Source: an uncultured Sutterella sp. (GTDB lineage Bacteria; Pseudomonadota; Gammaproteobacteria; Burkholderiales; Burkholderiaceae_F). Taken from it: a DNA stretch of 32,336 nucleotides. The notes under the pieces were generated by a model, which worked only from the letters and a program-made list of their open reading frames with translations, did no database searches and was not told the origin of the DNA. Location: positions 1 through 32,336 of the forward strand of contig CAJLGW010000008.1 in assembly GCA_905206345.1 (NCBI GenBank), given 5' to 3'. A program made the translations under genes and the position numbers. Below are positions 16,510 through 24,494 of this stretch, one piece after another. Position 1 is the stretch's first letter. Every line of letters starts with the position of its first letter.

Positions 16510-17925
16510 TTACTTGTGTTGAGCAAGGCGTTGCGTGAGCACATTGAGGAGCAATTGGCTCATCGTTACGTGCCAAAACTGACCGGCTAACGTTTGAACC
16601 ATCCAATCCCCAACCGGACGAACCAAACCGGCCTTTGTCCATTGTTCAAAGACATCTTGAGCAAGGCGATTCAAAGGAAGGTGGAAGCGCTCACTTAAAG
16701 CATGAAGATTGATGCGGCCCAGTTCCATTTCAGAAGAAACCGTTTGAAGGCAATGCCAATGAGGCGAAGGAGCGGTCGCAAAAGCAATGGGTTTGATGCC
16801 CTCTAAGACCATCTTTTCCCATTCGTCGTACTTTCGTTCCATCATGAAACTGTGACCATGGATCTTGCCACCGGCCCCGGAGCCAAAAGCCAAGCAGTCG
16901 GCTGCACTCTTGCCAAAGCGGTTGTAGAGGTTGCGTTCTCTGAACGTTTGTCCCCAGTGATTATTTGAGAGGCGACGCCACTGGGCGTTAGAAAGAATTT
17001 CCACGGACTTTGCGAACATTTCGGATCGTTCGGCTTTGTCTGCCCCTGCAGGCAGTTTCCCATTCTGAATAAACTTACCCAAAGGCGACTTTTCAAAGAC
17101 ATTGAGTTGATAGCAATCCACGCCATCGAGCGGAAGGGAGGCGGCGGTTTTCACATCGTCCTCCCAAACTTCCATCGTTTGATAAGGAAAGCCATAAATG
17201 AGGTCACAAACGATGCTCGCTTGGTTGTAAGACGCTAACTTTTCAATCGCCGCAATCAAGTTCCCGCGATCGTCAACTCGACGCATCGTTTGGCGTACTT
17301 TGGCATTGAAAGTTTGCACACCAAGAGAAATACGATTAACACCGGCTTCAAAAGCGGCTTCCATTTTCTCTTCGGGGAAGTGGTGGATACGACCTTCAAG
17401 CGTGATTTCACAATCGTTGGCAAGGGGTAAATATTGGCGAGCGGCTTTGACCAATCGCCCGATATCGGCAGCATCCAACGCCGTCGGTGTGCCGCCTCCG
17501 AAGTAAACGGCATGAAGAGGTGTTTGTTGTTGGGCTTTTTTATGGGACCAAAGTTGCAACTCTTTGATCAAGGTATCGGTATAGCGTTGACTGGAGTCGC
17601 TTTGAAGCGGATTTTGGTAAAAGAGACAATAAAGACAGCGTGTTTCACAAAAGGGCACATGGATGTAAGCCAACCCTGTTCCTTGACGCTCGGTATCGAA
17701 TTGCCCTTCAATGAGTTCTCGTGCCTCTTCTCCCATATAGGGACGCCCTACCATGCGCGAATGCACCGTCACTTTGCTATCGAATGCATTTTTCAAAGGG
17801 TCATCCGTGATCGTTGCCTTAAAATTGACAATATCTTCGACTTGGGTGACGCCGCCCATCATGCGTTTTTGACCGGCTTCAAACGAAGCGTGAGCATGAT
17901 GAGGGCATTTTTGAGGCTTTTCCAT
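16510..17925 (-). CDS. hutW: HutW/ChuW-type radical SAM heme-degrading enzyme
   Basis: 471 residues. The radical SAM cluster motif CETRCLYC (C93, C97, C100) sits in a HemN-like barrel (YFGGGTPTALD, LEGRIHHF, RISLGVQTF). The length and the N-terminal region before the cluster fit ChuW/HutW, which open the heme ring without oxygen by methyl transfer and release iron. An unusual N-terminus, CPHHAHASF (residues 7-15), could bind metal or heme. It is the first gene of the operon, preceded by a promoter and two Fur-box-like sites. HemN/HemW-like coproporphyrinogen enzymes are the alternative, but the context argues for HutW. Confidence 0.9.
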   Translation of the reverse strand: MEKPQKCPHHAHASFEAGQKRMMGGVTQVEDIVNFKATITDDPLKNAFDSKVTVHSRMVGRPYMGEEARELIEGQFDTERQGTGLAYIHVPFCETRCLYCLFYQNPLQSDSSQRYTDTLIKELQLWSHKKAQQQTPLHAVYFGGGTPTALDAADIGRLVKAARQYLPLANDCEITLEGRIHHFPEEKMEAAFEAGVNRISLGVQTFNAKVRQTMRRVDDRGNLIAAIEKLASYNQASIVCDLIYGFPYQTMEVWEDDVKTAASLPLDGVDCYQLNVFEKSPLGKFIQNGKLPAGADKAERSEMFAKSVEILSNAQWRRLSNNHWGQTFRERNLYNRFGKSAADCLAFGSGAGGKIHGHSFMMERKYDEWEKMVLEGIKPIAFATAPSPHWHCLQTVSSEMELGRINLHALSERFHLPLNRLAQDVFEQWTKAGLVRPVGDWMVQTLAGQFWHVTMSQLLLNVLTQRLAQHK

Positions 17926-17954
17926 AATTAATCCTGTGAGAAAATCTCATATTT

Positions 17955-17973
17955 GCAAATGAGAATCATTATT
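17955..17973. promoter_or_regulatory. Fur-box-like operator 1
   Basis: GCAAATGAGAATCATTATT matches the 19-base Fur consensus at 15 positions. It lies just downstream of the proposed transcription start of the hutW operon, where Fur binding would block initiation. Confidence 0.72.
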
Positions 17974-17981
17974 GTTTCGAA

Positions 17982-18009
17982 ATCTTAATTATGAAATGAG
18001 ATTTTTCAA
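17982..18009 (-). promoter_or_regulatory. Promoter of the heme operon
   Basis: On the minus strand, -35 TTGAAA (18004-18009) and -10 TAAGAT (17982-17987) with a 16-base spacer. The predicted start is near 17976, abutting Fur-box-like operator 1. It is the only good sigma70-type match between the upstream terminator and hutW. Confidence 0.55.
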
Positions 18010-18035
18010 GCAGAATCTAGCTAGTTAATAGACGA

Positions 18036-18065
18036 TAACTATCAGTAATCGAAAGTTGATAGTTA
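18036..18065. repeat. 9-bp inverted repeat upstream of hutW promoter
   Basis: TAACTATCA (18036-18044) and TGATAGTTA (18057-18065) are perfect inverted repeats separated by 12 bases. They lie upstream of the promoter and between the two Fur-like sites, so an additional regulator site is possible. Confidence 0.4.
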
Positions 18066-18067
18066 AT

Positions 18068-18086
18068 GTAAATGATTATCATTTAC
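18068..18086. promoter_or_regulatory. Fur-box-like operator 2
   Basis: GTAAATGATTATCATTTAC is a near-perfect palindrome and matches the Fur consensus at 14 of 19 bases. It lies about 60 bases upstream of the -35 of the heme operon promoter. Confidence 0.6.
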
Positions 18087-18098
18087 CTTTGCAGTAAC

Positions 18099-18130
18099 AA
18101 AAAAAATGCCGTAAGCCTCAACCTACGGCG
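18099..18130 (-). terminator. Terminator after the AspT/YidE-type carrier gene
   Basis: Minus-strand stem GCCGTAGG/CTTACGGC (eight pairs, one G-U) with loop TTGAGG, then CA and eight T. The plus strand also has five T after the stem, so it may work both ways and insulates the heme operon from the upstream gene. Confidence 0.85.
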
Positions 18131-18154
18131 CTTTTTGATTAAAAAACTTTCAAA

Positions 18155-19834
18155 TTAAAACACGTACGACCACATCGCCAACAAAATCAATTGACCCGTG
18201 ATGATGCGCAAGAACATCGCTAGCGGATAAACCGTTGAGTAAGCCACAGGAGCCGCGTTCTTTTCAGACAAGGTGGAGGCGTAAGCCAAGATAGGAGAGT
18301 TCGTACCCAAGCCAATCAAAAGACCCACGATGCTGTGGTAGTTAAGCTTGCAGAACACACGAGCAATAATCCCCACCACCAATTGCGGCACAATCGTAAT
18401 GCAGCACCCTATCAACGCAAAAAGTAGCCCGTTACCAGTAATCAAAGCGTTTACAAACGTATCCCCTGCTGACAAGCCGACGCTAGCCAAGAAGAGAGAA
18501 ATCCCAATTTCTCGACTCATTAAGTTTGAGGACGGCGTCATGTAGGTTGAAAGGTGCAAAGACGCCCCATAGCGACCCAACAAAATCGCAATGATCAAGG
18601 GGCCACCGGCCATCCCTAATTTGATCGGCGTGGGCATACCGGGAATGGCTAACGGCAAGGAACCAAAAATAATCCCCAACGTCATCCCCATGAAGATCGC
18701 CGCAATATTGGGTTGATCAAGATGCTTGGCTTGATTGCCTAAACGGCCTTCGAGGCGCTTGACGGCGTTCTCTGGCCCCACGCACTGCAGCACGTCGCCC
18801 ACTTGAATATGCAAATTCGGATGCGGGAAAAGTTCAGTACCGGCACGGAAGACGCGCGTGATGTTGACACCATCGGTGGCAGCCAACGACAAACTGTCAA
18901 TCGTTCTGCCACTCAAGGATGACAAGGACACCAAGAATTTGACACGAACCAACGGCGTGTGCGCTGTTTCCAAATTGATGCGTTCGTCTTCTTTACCGAA
19001 GGCGGCAATGATGTCTCGCTTGTGTTCAGGCGTTGAGACCACACGAATCGTATCGCCCACATGCAACACGGTTTCCGGCAACGGGCTGATAATTTCACCC
19101 GCATGCATCACCCGCGAACAGATAAAGGGACGCGGAATACGCTCGTGCGATTGCGTAATCGTCACCCCGTCCAACAAGTGGTTGGTGATGTAGATGTGAA
19201 AAGAGATCGGCGCTTGACTGATTTCTCGCTCTTCAACATCCCAATGACGATCTTCTTCAGCCATGTCAATTTTGAAAATCCAACGCAAGAAAATCGACAC
19301 ACCGATAATGGCCGTCAAGCCTAAGGGATAAGCACAAGCGTAGGCTGCAGCAATGTCATTGCCTTGATAGTTCAACTGATTTAATGCTTCTTGCGTAGCA
19401 CCAAGACCGGGCGTATTGGTCACGGCACCATAGTGAATACCTAAAATCTCAGGCAGAGAAATCGTACCTGAAAATAGAAAGAAAGCACTGATGGTAATAA
19501 CGATCCCTAAGGTCCAACCGAAAACCATGAGGGAATTTAGAACAACCCCAACGCTTTTAAACGACGAGAAAAAGGAAGGACCGACCTGCAACCCAATAAA
19601 GAAAATAAAGATGATTAACCCGAAGTCTTTGGCAAAGGCCAACACGTCCATATTGACGCGAACACCTAAATAACTAAAAGCGAGCCCCACAAATAAAACA
19701 ACGATGGAGCCCAAAGAAATGCCAAAGAATTTAATGCGCCCGATACCTAAACCAATCGAGATGATGGCCATGTAAACGAGGACAATATGGGCAATGGAAT
19801 TAGGGTTAGTTAGTAAAGTATCGAGCCACTGCAT
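18155..19834 (-). CDS. AspT/YidE/YbjL-family carrier with two RCK_C domains
   Basis: About 559 residues from ATG 19834. Layout: a first membrane block of about five or six helices, a soluble middle with two TrkA-C (RCK_C) repeats (FHIYITNHLLDGVTI and LVRVKFLVSLSSLSGRTIDS are the starts), and a second homologous membrane block. This duplicated AspT/YidE plan occurs in the aspartate:alanine exchanger AspT, in succinate exporters and in uncharacterised YidE/YbjL. Substrate is probably a dicarboxylate or amino acid. The frame is open to 19900 but only through TTG/GTG codons with no family match. It is a single-gene unit ending in the terminator at 18099-18130. Confidence 0.85.
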   Translation of the reverse strand: MQWLDTLLTNPNSIAHIVLVYMAIISIGLGIGRIKFFGISLGSIVVLFVGLAFSYLGVRVNMDVLAFAKDFGLIIFIFFIGLQVGPSFFSSFKSVGVVLNSLMVFGWTLGIVITISAFFLFSGTISLPEILGIHYGAVTNTPGLGATQEALNQLNYQGNDIAAAYACAYPLGLTAIIGVSIFLRWIFKIDMAEEDRHWDVEEREISQAPISFHIYITNHLLDGVTITQSHERIPRPFICSRVMHAGEIISPLPETVLHVGDTIRVVSTPEHKRDIIAAFGKEDERINLETAHTPLVRVKFLVSLSSLSGRTIDSLSLAATDGVNITRVFRAGTELFPHPNLHIQVGDVLQCVGPENAVKRLEGRLGNQAKHLDQPNIAAIFMGMTLGIIFGSLPLAIPGMPTPIKLGMAGGPLIIAILLGRYGASLHLSTYMTPSSNLMSREIGISLFLASVGLSAGDTFVNALITGNGLLFALIGCCITIVPQLVVGIIARVFCKLNYHSIVGLLIGLGTNSPILAYASTLSEKNAAPVAYSTVYPLAMFLRIITGQLILLAMWSYVF

Positions 19835-19989
19835 GGCGGTCACCAAAAAACCAAAAAAAGAACAGATTAAGTGTAGCCCCAAGCCACTTAAAAAAATCAA
19901 AACTAAGCATAAACCATTAGTCTTTTGAGACCATTGACAGCACCCGAAAATTAACAGTCGTGGCTATTCCTGAAAAAATAATGGATCAC

Positions 19990-20029
19990 AAAAAAAAATG
20001 GCTTGGGAATCACTCTCGATCCCCAAGCC
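19990..20029 (-). terminator. Terminator of the metNIQ operon
   Basis: Minus-strand stem GGCTTGGGGATC/GATTCCCAAGCC (12 pairs, one G-U) with loop GAGAGT, followed by a long T run (19990-19998). It lies 18 bases beyond the metQ stop. Confidence 0.92.
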
Positions 20030-20046
20030 TATTTGCAAATTAATAT

Positions 20047-20913
20047 CTATTTTCCTAGATTATATTTTTCAGCACCTTCCCAAGCGGCTTCATATGCGCC
20101 CTTGTAAGCCTTCAAAATCGTCTTCGCGGTCTCGGGCGAATTGTAGGCCTTCACCACCTTTTGATAGACCTCATTGTCTTTATCTTTCGTGCGAGCCACG
20201 ATGACGTTGACGAGTTGCCCCACATTAGGATTGGTCTTCGGATTGATGTCTTCCGAATAGATAGCATCTTTCATCGGATCTAACCCGGCCGTCAACGCAT
20301 TACCACCATTAATCAATGCCGCGGTAAAGTCAGGCAAAAGGCGTGCCAAAATACCGGACTCGGCCTCACGAATCTTGATCTTGACCTTGTATTCCGTAAT
20401 GTCCAACTTCGTAGGAACATAACCCTTTGAAGGATCGACCTTAACGAGACCGGCCTTTTCCAAAAGCTTAATAGCGCGACCGCCGTTGGTTAAGTCAGAC
20501 GGAATGGCAATCACATCACCATCTTTAATGTCGGAGAGCGACTTGATCTTATCCTTGTTGTTATAGATACGAAGCGGCGTAATGATCGTGTCGCCAATCG
20601 CAACAATCTTGTAACCGTTACGAGCGATATCATTGGCCAAAAAAGCTTTGTGTTGGAAGGCATTTAAATCCAAGTCGCCATCGGCCAAGGCGCGATTTGG
20701 CGTTGCGTAGTCACTGAACTTGACGAGCTTTACTTGGATATTGTCTTTGGCCAACAATTTGTTCACGGTTTCCCACTGATCGTTATAGTCACCGACCACA
20801 CCGACTTTGACCACCTTGATATCAGCTGCTGCGGCTTGACCGATCAAGCTAAAGGAAAGACCCACCGTCACAAAGGTGGCGGCAATACTCTTAATAAAGG
20901 TACGTTTATTCAT
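20047..20913 (-). CDS. metQ: MetQ-type methionine-binding protein, apparently not lipidated
   Basis: 288 residues of the NlpA/MetQ family: VKVGVVGDYNDQWETV, FSDYATPNRALADGDLDLNAFQHKAFL (seen as ALADGDLDLNAFQHKAF), and IPSDLTNGGRAIKLLEKAGL are hallmark segments. It binds methionine and delivers it to MetI-MetN. The start is ATG 20913 with AAGGAG eight bases upstream; the frame's TTG two codons earlier is rejected. The signal peptide ends in GQAAAA and lacks the lipobox cysteine usual for MetQ, so the protein is probably soluble in the periplasm. Third gene of metNIQ. Confidence 0.92.
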   Translation of the reverse strand: MNKRTFIKSIAATFVTVGLSFSLIGQAAAADIKVVKVGVVGDYNDQWETVNKLLAKDNIQVKLVKFSDYATPNRALADGDLDLNAFQHKAFLANDIARNGYKIVAIGDTIITPLRIYNNKDKIKSLSDIKDGDVIAIPSDLTNGGRAIKLLEKAGLVKVDPSKGYVPTKLDITEYKVKIKIREAESGILARLLPDFTAALINGGNALTAGLDPMKDAIYSEDINPKTNPNVGQLVNVIVARTKDKDNEVYQKVVKAYNSPETAKTILKAYKGAYEAAWEGAEKYNLGK

Positions 20914-20941
20914 AATCAATACTCCTTGACGTTTTAAGAAA

Positions 20942-21622
20942 TTAGTGTTGGTTTTTGCGAATCACCCATTGGCCTGCGAATTGGAAGGCACTGATGATGG
21001 CAAGAATGATGAGAACGGTTAACCAAATCATGTCGCGATAGCCCATTTGGTAGCCGTAGCGAATCGCGAAGTCCCCGATACCACCGGCGCCGATCGCACC
21101 GGCAATCGCCGTAATACCGATGAAGGACACAAAGGTAATCATCGTGACGCGCGTGATACCGGCAATGCTTTCTTTGAGGTACACACCGAAGATGATTTGC
21201 AAAGGGGAAAAGCCCATGGCAAGACTGGCTTCAATGAGGCCGTATTCCAAGTCCGATAAGACCGATTCCACTTGTCGGGCAAAAAAGGGCACCGTGCCAA
21301 AAACCAAGGCAACAAAAGAACCCGTCACCCCCGATCCCGTTCCTACAAGCAAGCGAGAAAGCGGAATCAAAAGAACGATCAAAATAATGAAAGGAATGGA
21401 TCGGATAATGTCGATTGAGCGATCAAAAAACGTAAACACCCAACGGTTTTCACAGATGGCGCCGGGGCGCGTGACAACCAATAAAACACCGATCGCAATC
21501 CCAATAATCCAAGCCAAAGTGCCGGAGACTGCCACCATCGTGAATGTTTGACCCAAGCACTCCCAAAGTTCCGGTGCCAAACGTTCTAAATTCGGGAAAA
21601 CTGTATAGAGAAACGAAGTCAT
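20942..21622 (-). CDS. metI: MetI-type methionine ABC transporter permease
   Basis: 226 residues, about five membrane helices, and the EAA-type loop EASLAMGFSPLQIIFGVYL that contacts the ATPase. It overlaps metN by four bases (ATGA) and is followed by metQ after 28 bases. The length and motif fit MetI closely. Confidence 0.93.
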   Translation of the reverse strand: MTSFLYTVFPNLERLAPELWECLGQTFTMVAVSGTLAWIIGIAIGVLLVVTRPGAICENRWVFTFFDRSIDIIRSIPFIILIVLLIPLSRLLVGTGSGVTGSFVALVFGTVPFFARQVESVLSDLEYGLIEASLAMGFSPLQIIFGVYLKESIAGITRVTMITFVSFIGITAIAGAIGAGGIGDFAIRYGYQMGYRDMIWLTVLIILAIISAFQFAGQWVIRKNQH

Positions 21623-22647
21623 TTCAAAACCTCCACCGTCACGCCGTTTGCCAAGAGAAATTGACGCGCACTTTCAATGTTGTCTAAAGAACCCTTAATG
21701 CCAACCCCCAATTTGCCGAGCGTCTCGCCTTTTAAGAAATCGATATTGCCGTAAACAATGTTGGCTTCAACCTCAAAGCGTTTATAGAGTTCAGTCATGA
21801 GTGATTCACCAGCCACGCGACCACGGTAAGTCAAAAGCCAAACCGTACTGTCTTCTTCAAGCCCCGGAATCGCCCCTGGTGTTTCTAACAACTCAAAAAA
21901 CGTCCCCATGTTGCTCGCCGTTTCGATAAAGCTTTTTGTAATCGGTGCTTGAGGGTGACTAAAGACATCCATCACAGACCCTTCTTCAACGACTTCTCCG
22001 GTTTGCATCACCGCCACCCGATCGCAGATCTCTTTAATCACGGACATTTGGTGCGTAATGATGACAAGCGTAAGACCCAACTTTCGATTAACTTCCTTCA
22101 ATAACCCCAAAATGGATTGCGTGGTTTGCGGATCCAATGCGCTTGTTGCTTCGTCACACAAAAGCACCTTCGGGTCATTAGCGAGCGCTCTGGCAATGGC
22201 CACACGTTGCTTTTGACCACCCGAGAGCTGGGACGGATACACATCACGCTTATCGGACAGACCGACCAATTGCAGTAAATTCGAAACTTTTTGAGCGCGC
22301 TCTTCGGCGGTAAGCGACGTGAGTTTTAAAGGCAGTTCGATGTTTTCAAACACCGTTCGGGAGGGCATGAGGTTGAAGTGTTGAAAGATCATTCCGATCT
22401 GTTGACGCACTTGGCGTAAGGCTTGTGAGGGAAGTTTGGTGAGTTCTGTACCATCCAAAATAACTTCACCCGAAGTCGGTCTTTCCAGCAAATTGATGCA
22501 TCGCACAAGTGTGGATTTACCGGCGCCAGAAAAACCGATAATGCCGTAAATTTCGCCCTTGCGAATGTGCAAAGAAACATCATTGACGGCTCGCACACAC
22601 TGGTGTTCAACATCAAATTCTTTAACGATATGTTCTAATTTAATCAT
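21619..22647 (-). CDS. metN: MetN-type methionine ABC transporter ATPase
   Basis: 342 residues from ATG 22647. Walker A GFSGAGKST, signature LSGGQKQRVA, Walker B VLLCDEATSALD, switch HQMSV, and a C-terminal ACT-like NIL domain (about the last 80 residues) that senses methionine and causes trans-inhibition in E. coli MetN. The longer frame to 22725 adds residues unlike MetN and is rejected. First structural gene of metNIQ, about 200 bases after the Met-rich leader ORF. Confidence 0.93.
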   Translation of the reverse strand: MIKLEHIVKEFDVEHQCVRAVNDVSLHIRKGEIYGIIGFSGAGKSTLVRCINLLERPTSGEVILDGTELTKLPSQALRQVRQQIGMIFQHFNLMPSRTVFENIELPLKLTSLTAEERAQKVSNLLQLVGLSDKRDVYPSQLSGGQKQRVAIARALANDPKVLLCDEATSALDPQTTQSILGLLKEVNRKLGLTLVIITHQMSVIKEICDRVAVMQTGEVVEEGSVMDVFSHPQAPITKSFIETASNMGTFFELLETPGAIPGLEEDSTVWLLTYRGRVAGESLMTELYKRFEVEANIVYGNIDFLKGETLGKLGVGIKGSLDNIESARQFLLANGVTVEVLK

Positions 22648-22774
22648 GATGATTGCATCCCTTTCTCTGCCGATCTTTTGACCCATTTTGGGTGCATTTC
22701 CAGATCTCGAATGCAATGGCACCATGCCGGCATTCTTAGCAGTTAAAAATCGATGAATTGTTTATTGGGGAGAT

Positions 22775-22815
22775 AAAAAATCATCACTTGATAAGGACCT
22801 TCCAAGTGATGATTT
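22775..22815 (-). terminator. Intrinsic terminator (attenuator) ahead of metN
   Basis: Perfect 13-pair stem AAATCATCACTTG (22778-22790) and CAAGTGATGATTT (22803-22815), loop of 12 bases, then six T on the minus strand. It lies inside the leader, upstream of metN, not after a gene. Its loop (GAAGGTCCTTAT on the minus strand) can pair with TAAGACCTTC of the preceding hairpin region, which would be the antiterminator form. Confidence 0.85.
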
Positions 22816-22828
22816 CTAGCGGAGCAAG

Positions 22829-22853
22829 GGTGCTCCGAAGGTCTTAGAGCACC
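22829..22853 (-). promoter_or_regulatory. Anti-antiterminator hairpin overlapping the leader ORF end
   Basis: On the minus strand GGTGCTC (inside the last leader codons, GTG CTC) pairs with GAGCACC seven bases of stem. The intervening TAAGACCTTC is the segment that can pair with the terminator loop. A ribosome stalled on the Met codons would cover the first arm and free the second pairing. Confidence 0.6.
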
Positions 22854-22945
22854 ATCGTCATGTGACACATTCGCATTTCCATAGCAAAATCCGTCGCGCT
22901 TACATCAAGCGACGTTTTTTGCGAAATGGTGTATGCGTTTTGCAT
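22844..22945 (-). CDS. Met-rich leader peptide of metNIQ (33 codons)
   Basis: Minus-strand ORF ATG 22945 to TAA 22844, with AAAGGA nine bases upstream. The peptide ends AMEMRMCHMTMVL: five Met in the last twelve residues. The stop codon lies within the RNA hairpin (22829-22853) that precedes a strong terminator (22775-22815). This is the layout of ribosome-mediated attenuation leaders such as those of trp, his and leu, here with methionine codons ahead of a methionine importer. Function is inferred; composition, RBS and RNA structures are directly visible. Confidence 0.8.
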   Translation of the reverse strand: MQNAYTISQKTSLDVSATDFAMEMRMCHMTMVL

Positions 22946-23003
22946 CAATGACAATCCTTTGTCTAAGAAAGAAAATGAAGACCTCTCGATGAGGCGTGTT
23001 TTT

Positions 23004-23033
23004 AGAATACCAAAAGCCTTCTGGCAAAGACAA
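23004..23033 (-). promoter_or_regulatory. Candidate promoter of the metNIQ leader
   Basis: Minus strand -35 TTGTCT (23028-23033) and -10 TATTCT (23004-23009), spacer 18. Transcription would start near 22997, giving about 52 bases before the leader ORF. Confidence 0.5.
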
Positions 23034-23171
23034 GCGTTTCTTTTTGAAATCCTAGGGCATATCGCCTAAGTTGTTTAACTAGAGGGAACTAATCCACCAA
23101 ACAAATACAAAGACACGTTAACGAAAAATAAGAGCATTTACAAAATAAATATGGCAAATTAAAGACAAATG

Positions 23172-23208
23172 AAAAAAAAATCCCTAACACTGGGAAATGT
23201 GTCAGAGA
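23172..23208 (-). terminator. Terminator of the proBA operon
   Basis: Minus-strand stem TCTCTGACAC/GTGTTAGGGA (ten pairs with two G-U) and loop ATTTCCCA, followed by nine T. It lies 29 bases after the proA stop. Confidence 0.88.
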
Positions 23209-23237
23209 CTTTTTAAAGAGTTAAGTATCTCTCGAAT

Positions 23238-24494
23238 TTAGCCGCGAACTTGGCCGTTACCCGTCACTAAATACTTGTAAGACGTTAATTCCGGTAACGC
23301 CATAGGACCTCTGGCATGAAGTTTTTGCGTACTGATGCCGATTTCCGCACCAAAACCAAACTCAAAACCATCCGTAAATCGAGTGGAGGCATTGACGTAG
23401 ACTGCCGCCGCATCAATTGAACGTTGGAAGATCTGAGCATTTGTTGCATCTTCGGTCACAATGCATTCAGAATGCTTTGTGCTAAAGCGCGCAATGTGAT
23501 CAATTGCTTCATCGATCCCCTCGACAATCTTCACCGACAAGCGCAAATCACCGTATTCCGTGGCCCAATCTTCCTCGGTTGCGGCAACCACTCGTGCATC
23601 AAAAGCTTGCACCTTTTCGCACCCCATGATCGTTACACCGGCATCAAAATAGTCTTTGAGCATGGCAGGTAAGAAAGCTTCGGCCACATCCTTATGAACC
23701 AAAAGCGTTTCCATGGCATTGCAAACAGAAGGGCGTTGCACCTTGGCATTAAAGGCGATCTTTCGAGCCTTATCGCAGTCGGCCGTAGCATCGACAAAGG
23801 TATGGCAAACACCCGACCCCGTTTCAATCACGGGGACAGAGGCATTTTGAACCACGAAACGAATCAAACCTGCGCCACCACGCGGAATGACCACGTCGAC
23901 ATAATCATTCATGCGAATCAAATGCGTCACCGCCTCACGATCTGTCACGTCAATGAGTTGAATAGCGCCAACAGGGATGCCATTGGCGTAAGCGGCCTGC
24001 GTCAAGACCTTGGCAATCGCAGCGTTTGAAGATAAAGCTTCGCTACCACCCTTTAACACAACGGCATTGCTCGACTTCACACAAAGTCCAATCGCATCAG
24101 CCGTCACATTGGGGCGCGCTTCATAAATAATGCCGATCACACCCAAAGGCACACGAACCTTTTGAATATGAAGGCCGTTATCTAACGTGCGATCCGATAA
24201 AACGTCGCCCACAGGGTCGGCAAGGTCTGCGACTTGACGTAGACCCTCAGCCATCCCTTCAATGCGATTAACGGTCAATTGAAGGCGATCCAACATGGAA
24301 GACTTCATGCCGTTGGCTCGAGCGCGTTCCATGTCTTTTTCGTTTTCTGTCAAAATAAAATCACTTTGAGCCAACAAAGCATCTGCCATGGCCAAAAGCG
24401 CACGATTTTTGGTCTCGGTGTCAACTAAGGCCAATCGTCTTTCGGCCTCATGTGCCAAACGGGCTTTATCTCGCACCAAATCATAAGTACTCAT
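23238..24494 (-). CDS. proA: Gamma-glutamyl phosphate reductase
   Basis: 418 residues, the usual ProA length. Reduces gamma-glutamyl phosphate to glutamate semialdehyde with NADPH, the second step of proline synthesis. Seen: the aldehyde-dehydrogenase-like fold with VPLGVIGIIYEARPNVT, LKGGSEALSSN and the catalytic-cysteine region AKVQRPSVCNAMETLL, and VNASTRFTDGFEFGFGAEIGIS (shown in part). The frame has two ATGs; the second, at 24494, is preferred because GGAGG lies six bases upstream. It overlaps the end of proB. Confidence 0.96.
   Translation of the reverse strand: MSTYDLVRDKARLAHEAERRLALVDTETKNRALLAMADALLAQSDFILTENEKDMERARANGMKSSMLDRLQLTVNRIEGMAEGLRQVADLADPVGDVLSDRTLDNGLHIQKVRVPLGVIGIIYEARPNVTADAIGLCVKSSNAVVLKGGSEALSSNAAIAKVLTQAAYANGIPVGAIQLIDVTDREAVTHLIRMNDYVDVVIPRGGAGLIRFVVQNASVPVIETGSGVCHTFVDATADCDKARKIAFNAKVQRPSVCNAMETLLVHKDVAEAFLPAMLKDYFDAGVTIMGCEKVQAFDARVVAATEEDWATEYGDLRLSVKIVEGIDEAIDHIARFSTKHSECIVTEDATNAQIFQRSIDAAAVYVNASTRFTDGFEFGFGAEIGISTQKLHARGPMALPELTSYKYLVTGNGQVRG

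Noticed and set aside
19835..19900. N-terminal extension of the AspT/YidE-type carrier
   Set aside because: Only TTG and GTG codons could start it, and the residues do not fit the first membrane block of the family.
22728..22945. A SAM riboswitch in the metN leader
   Set aside because: I could not find the conserved core of SAM-I, SAM-II or SAH families. The Met-rich ORF plus alternative hairpins explains the region better.
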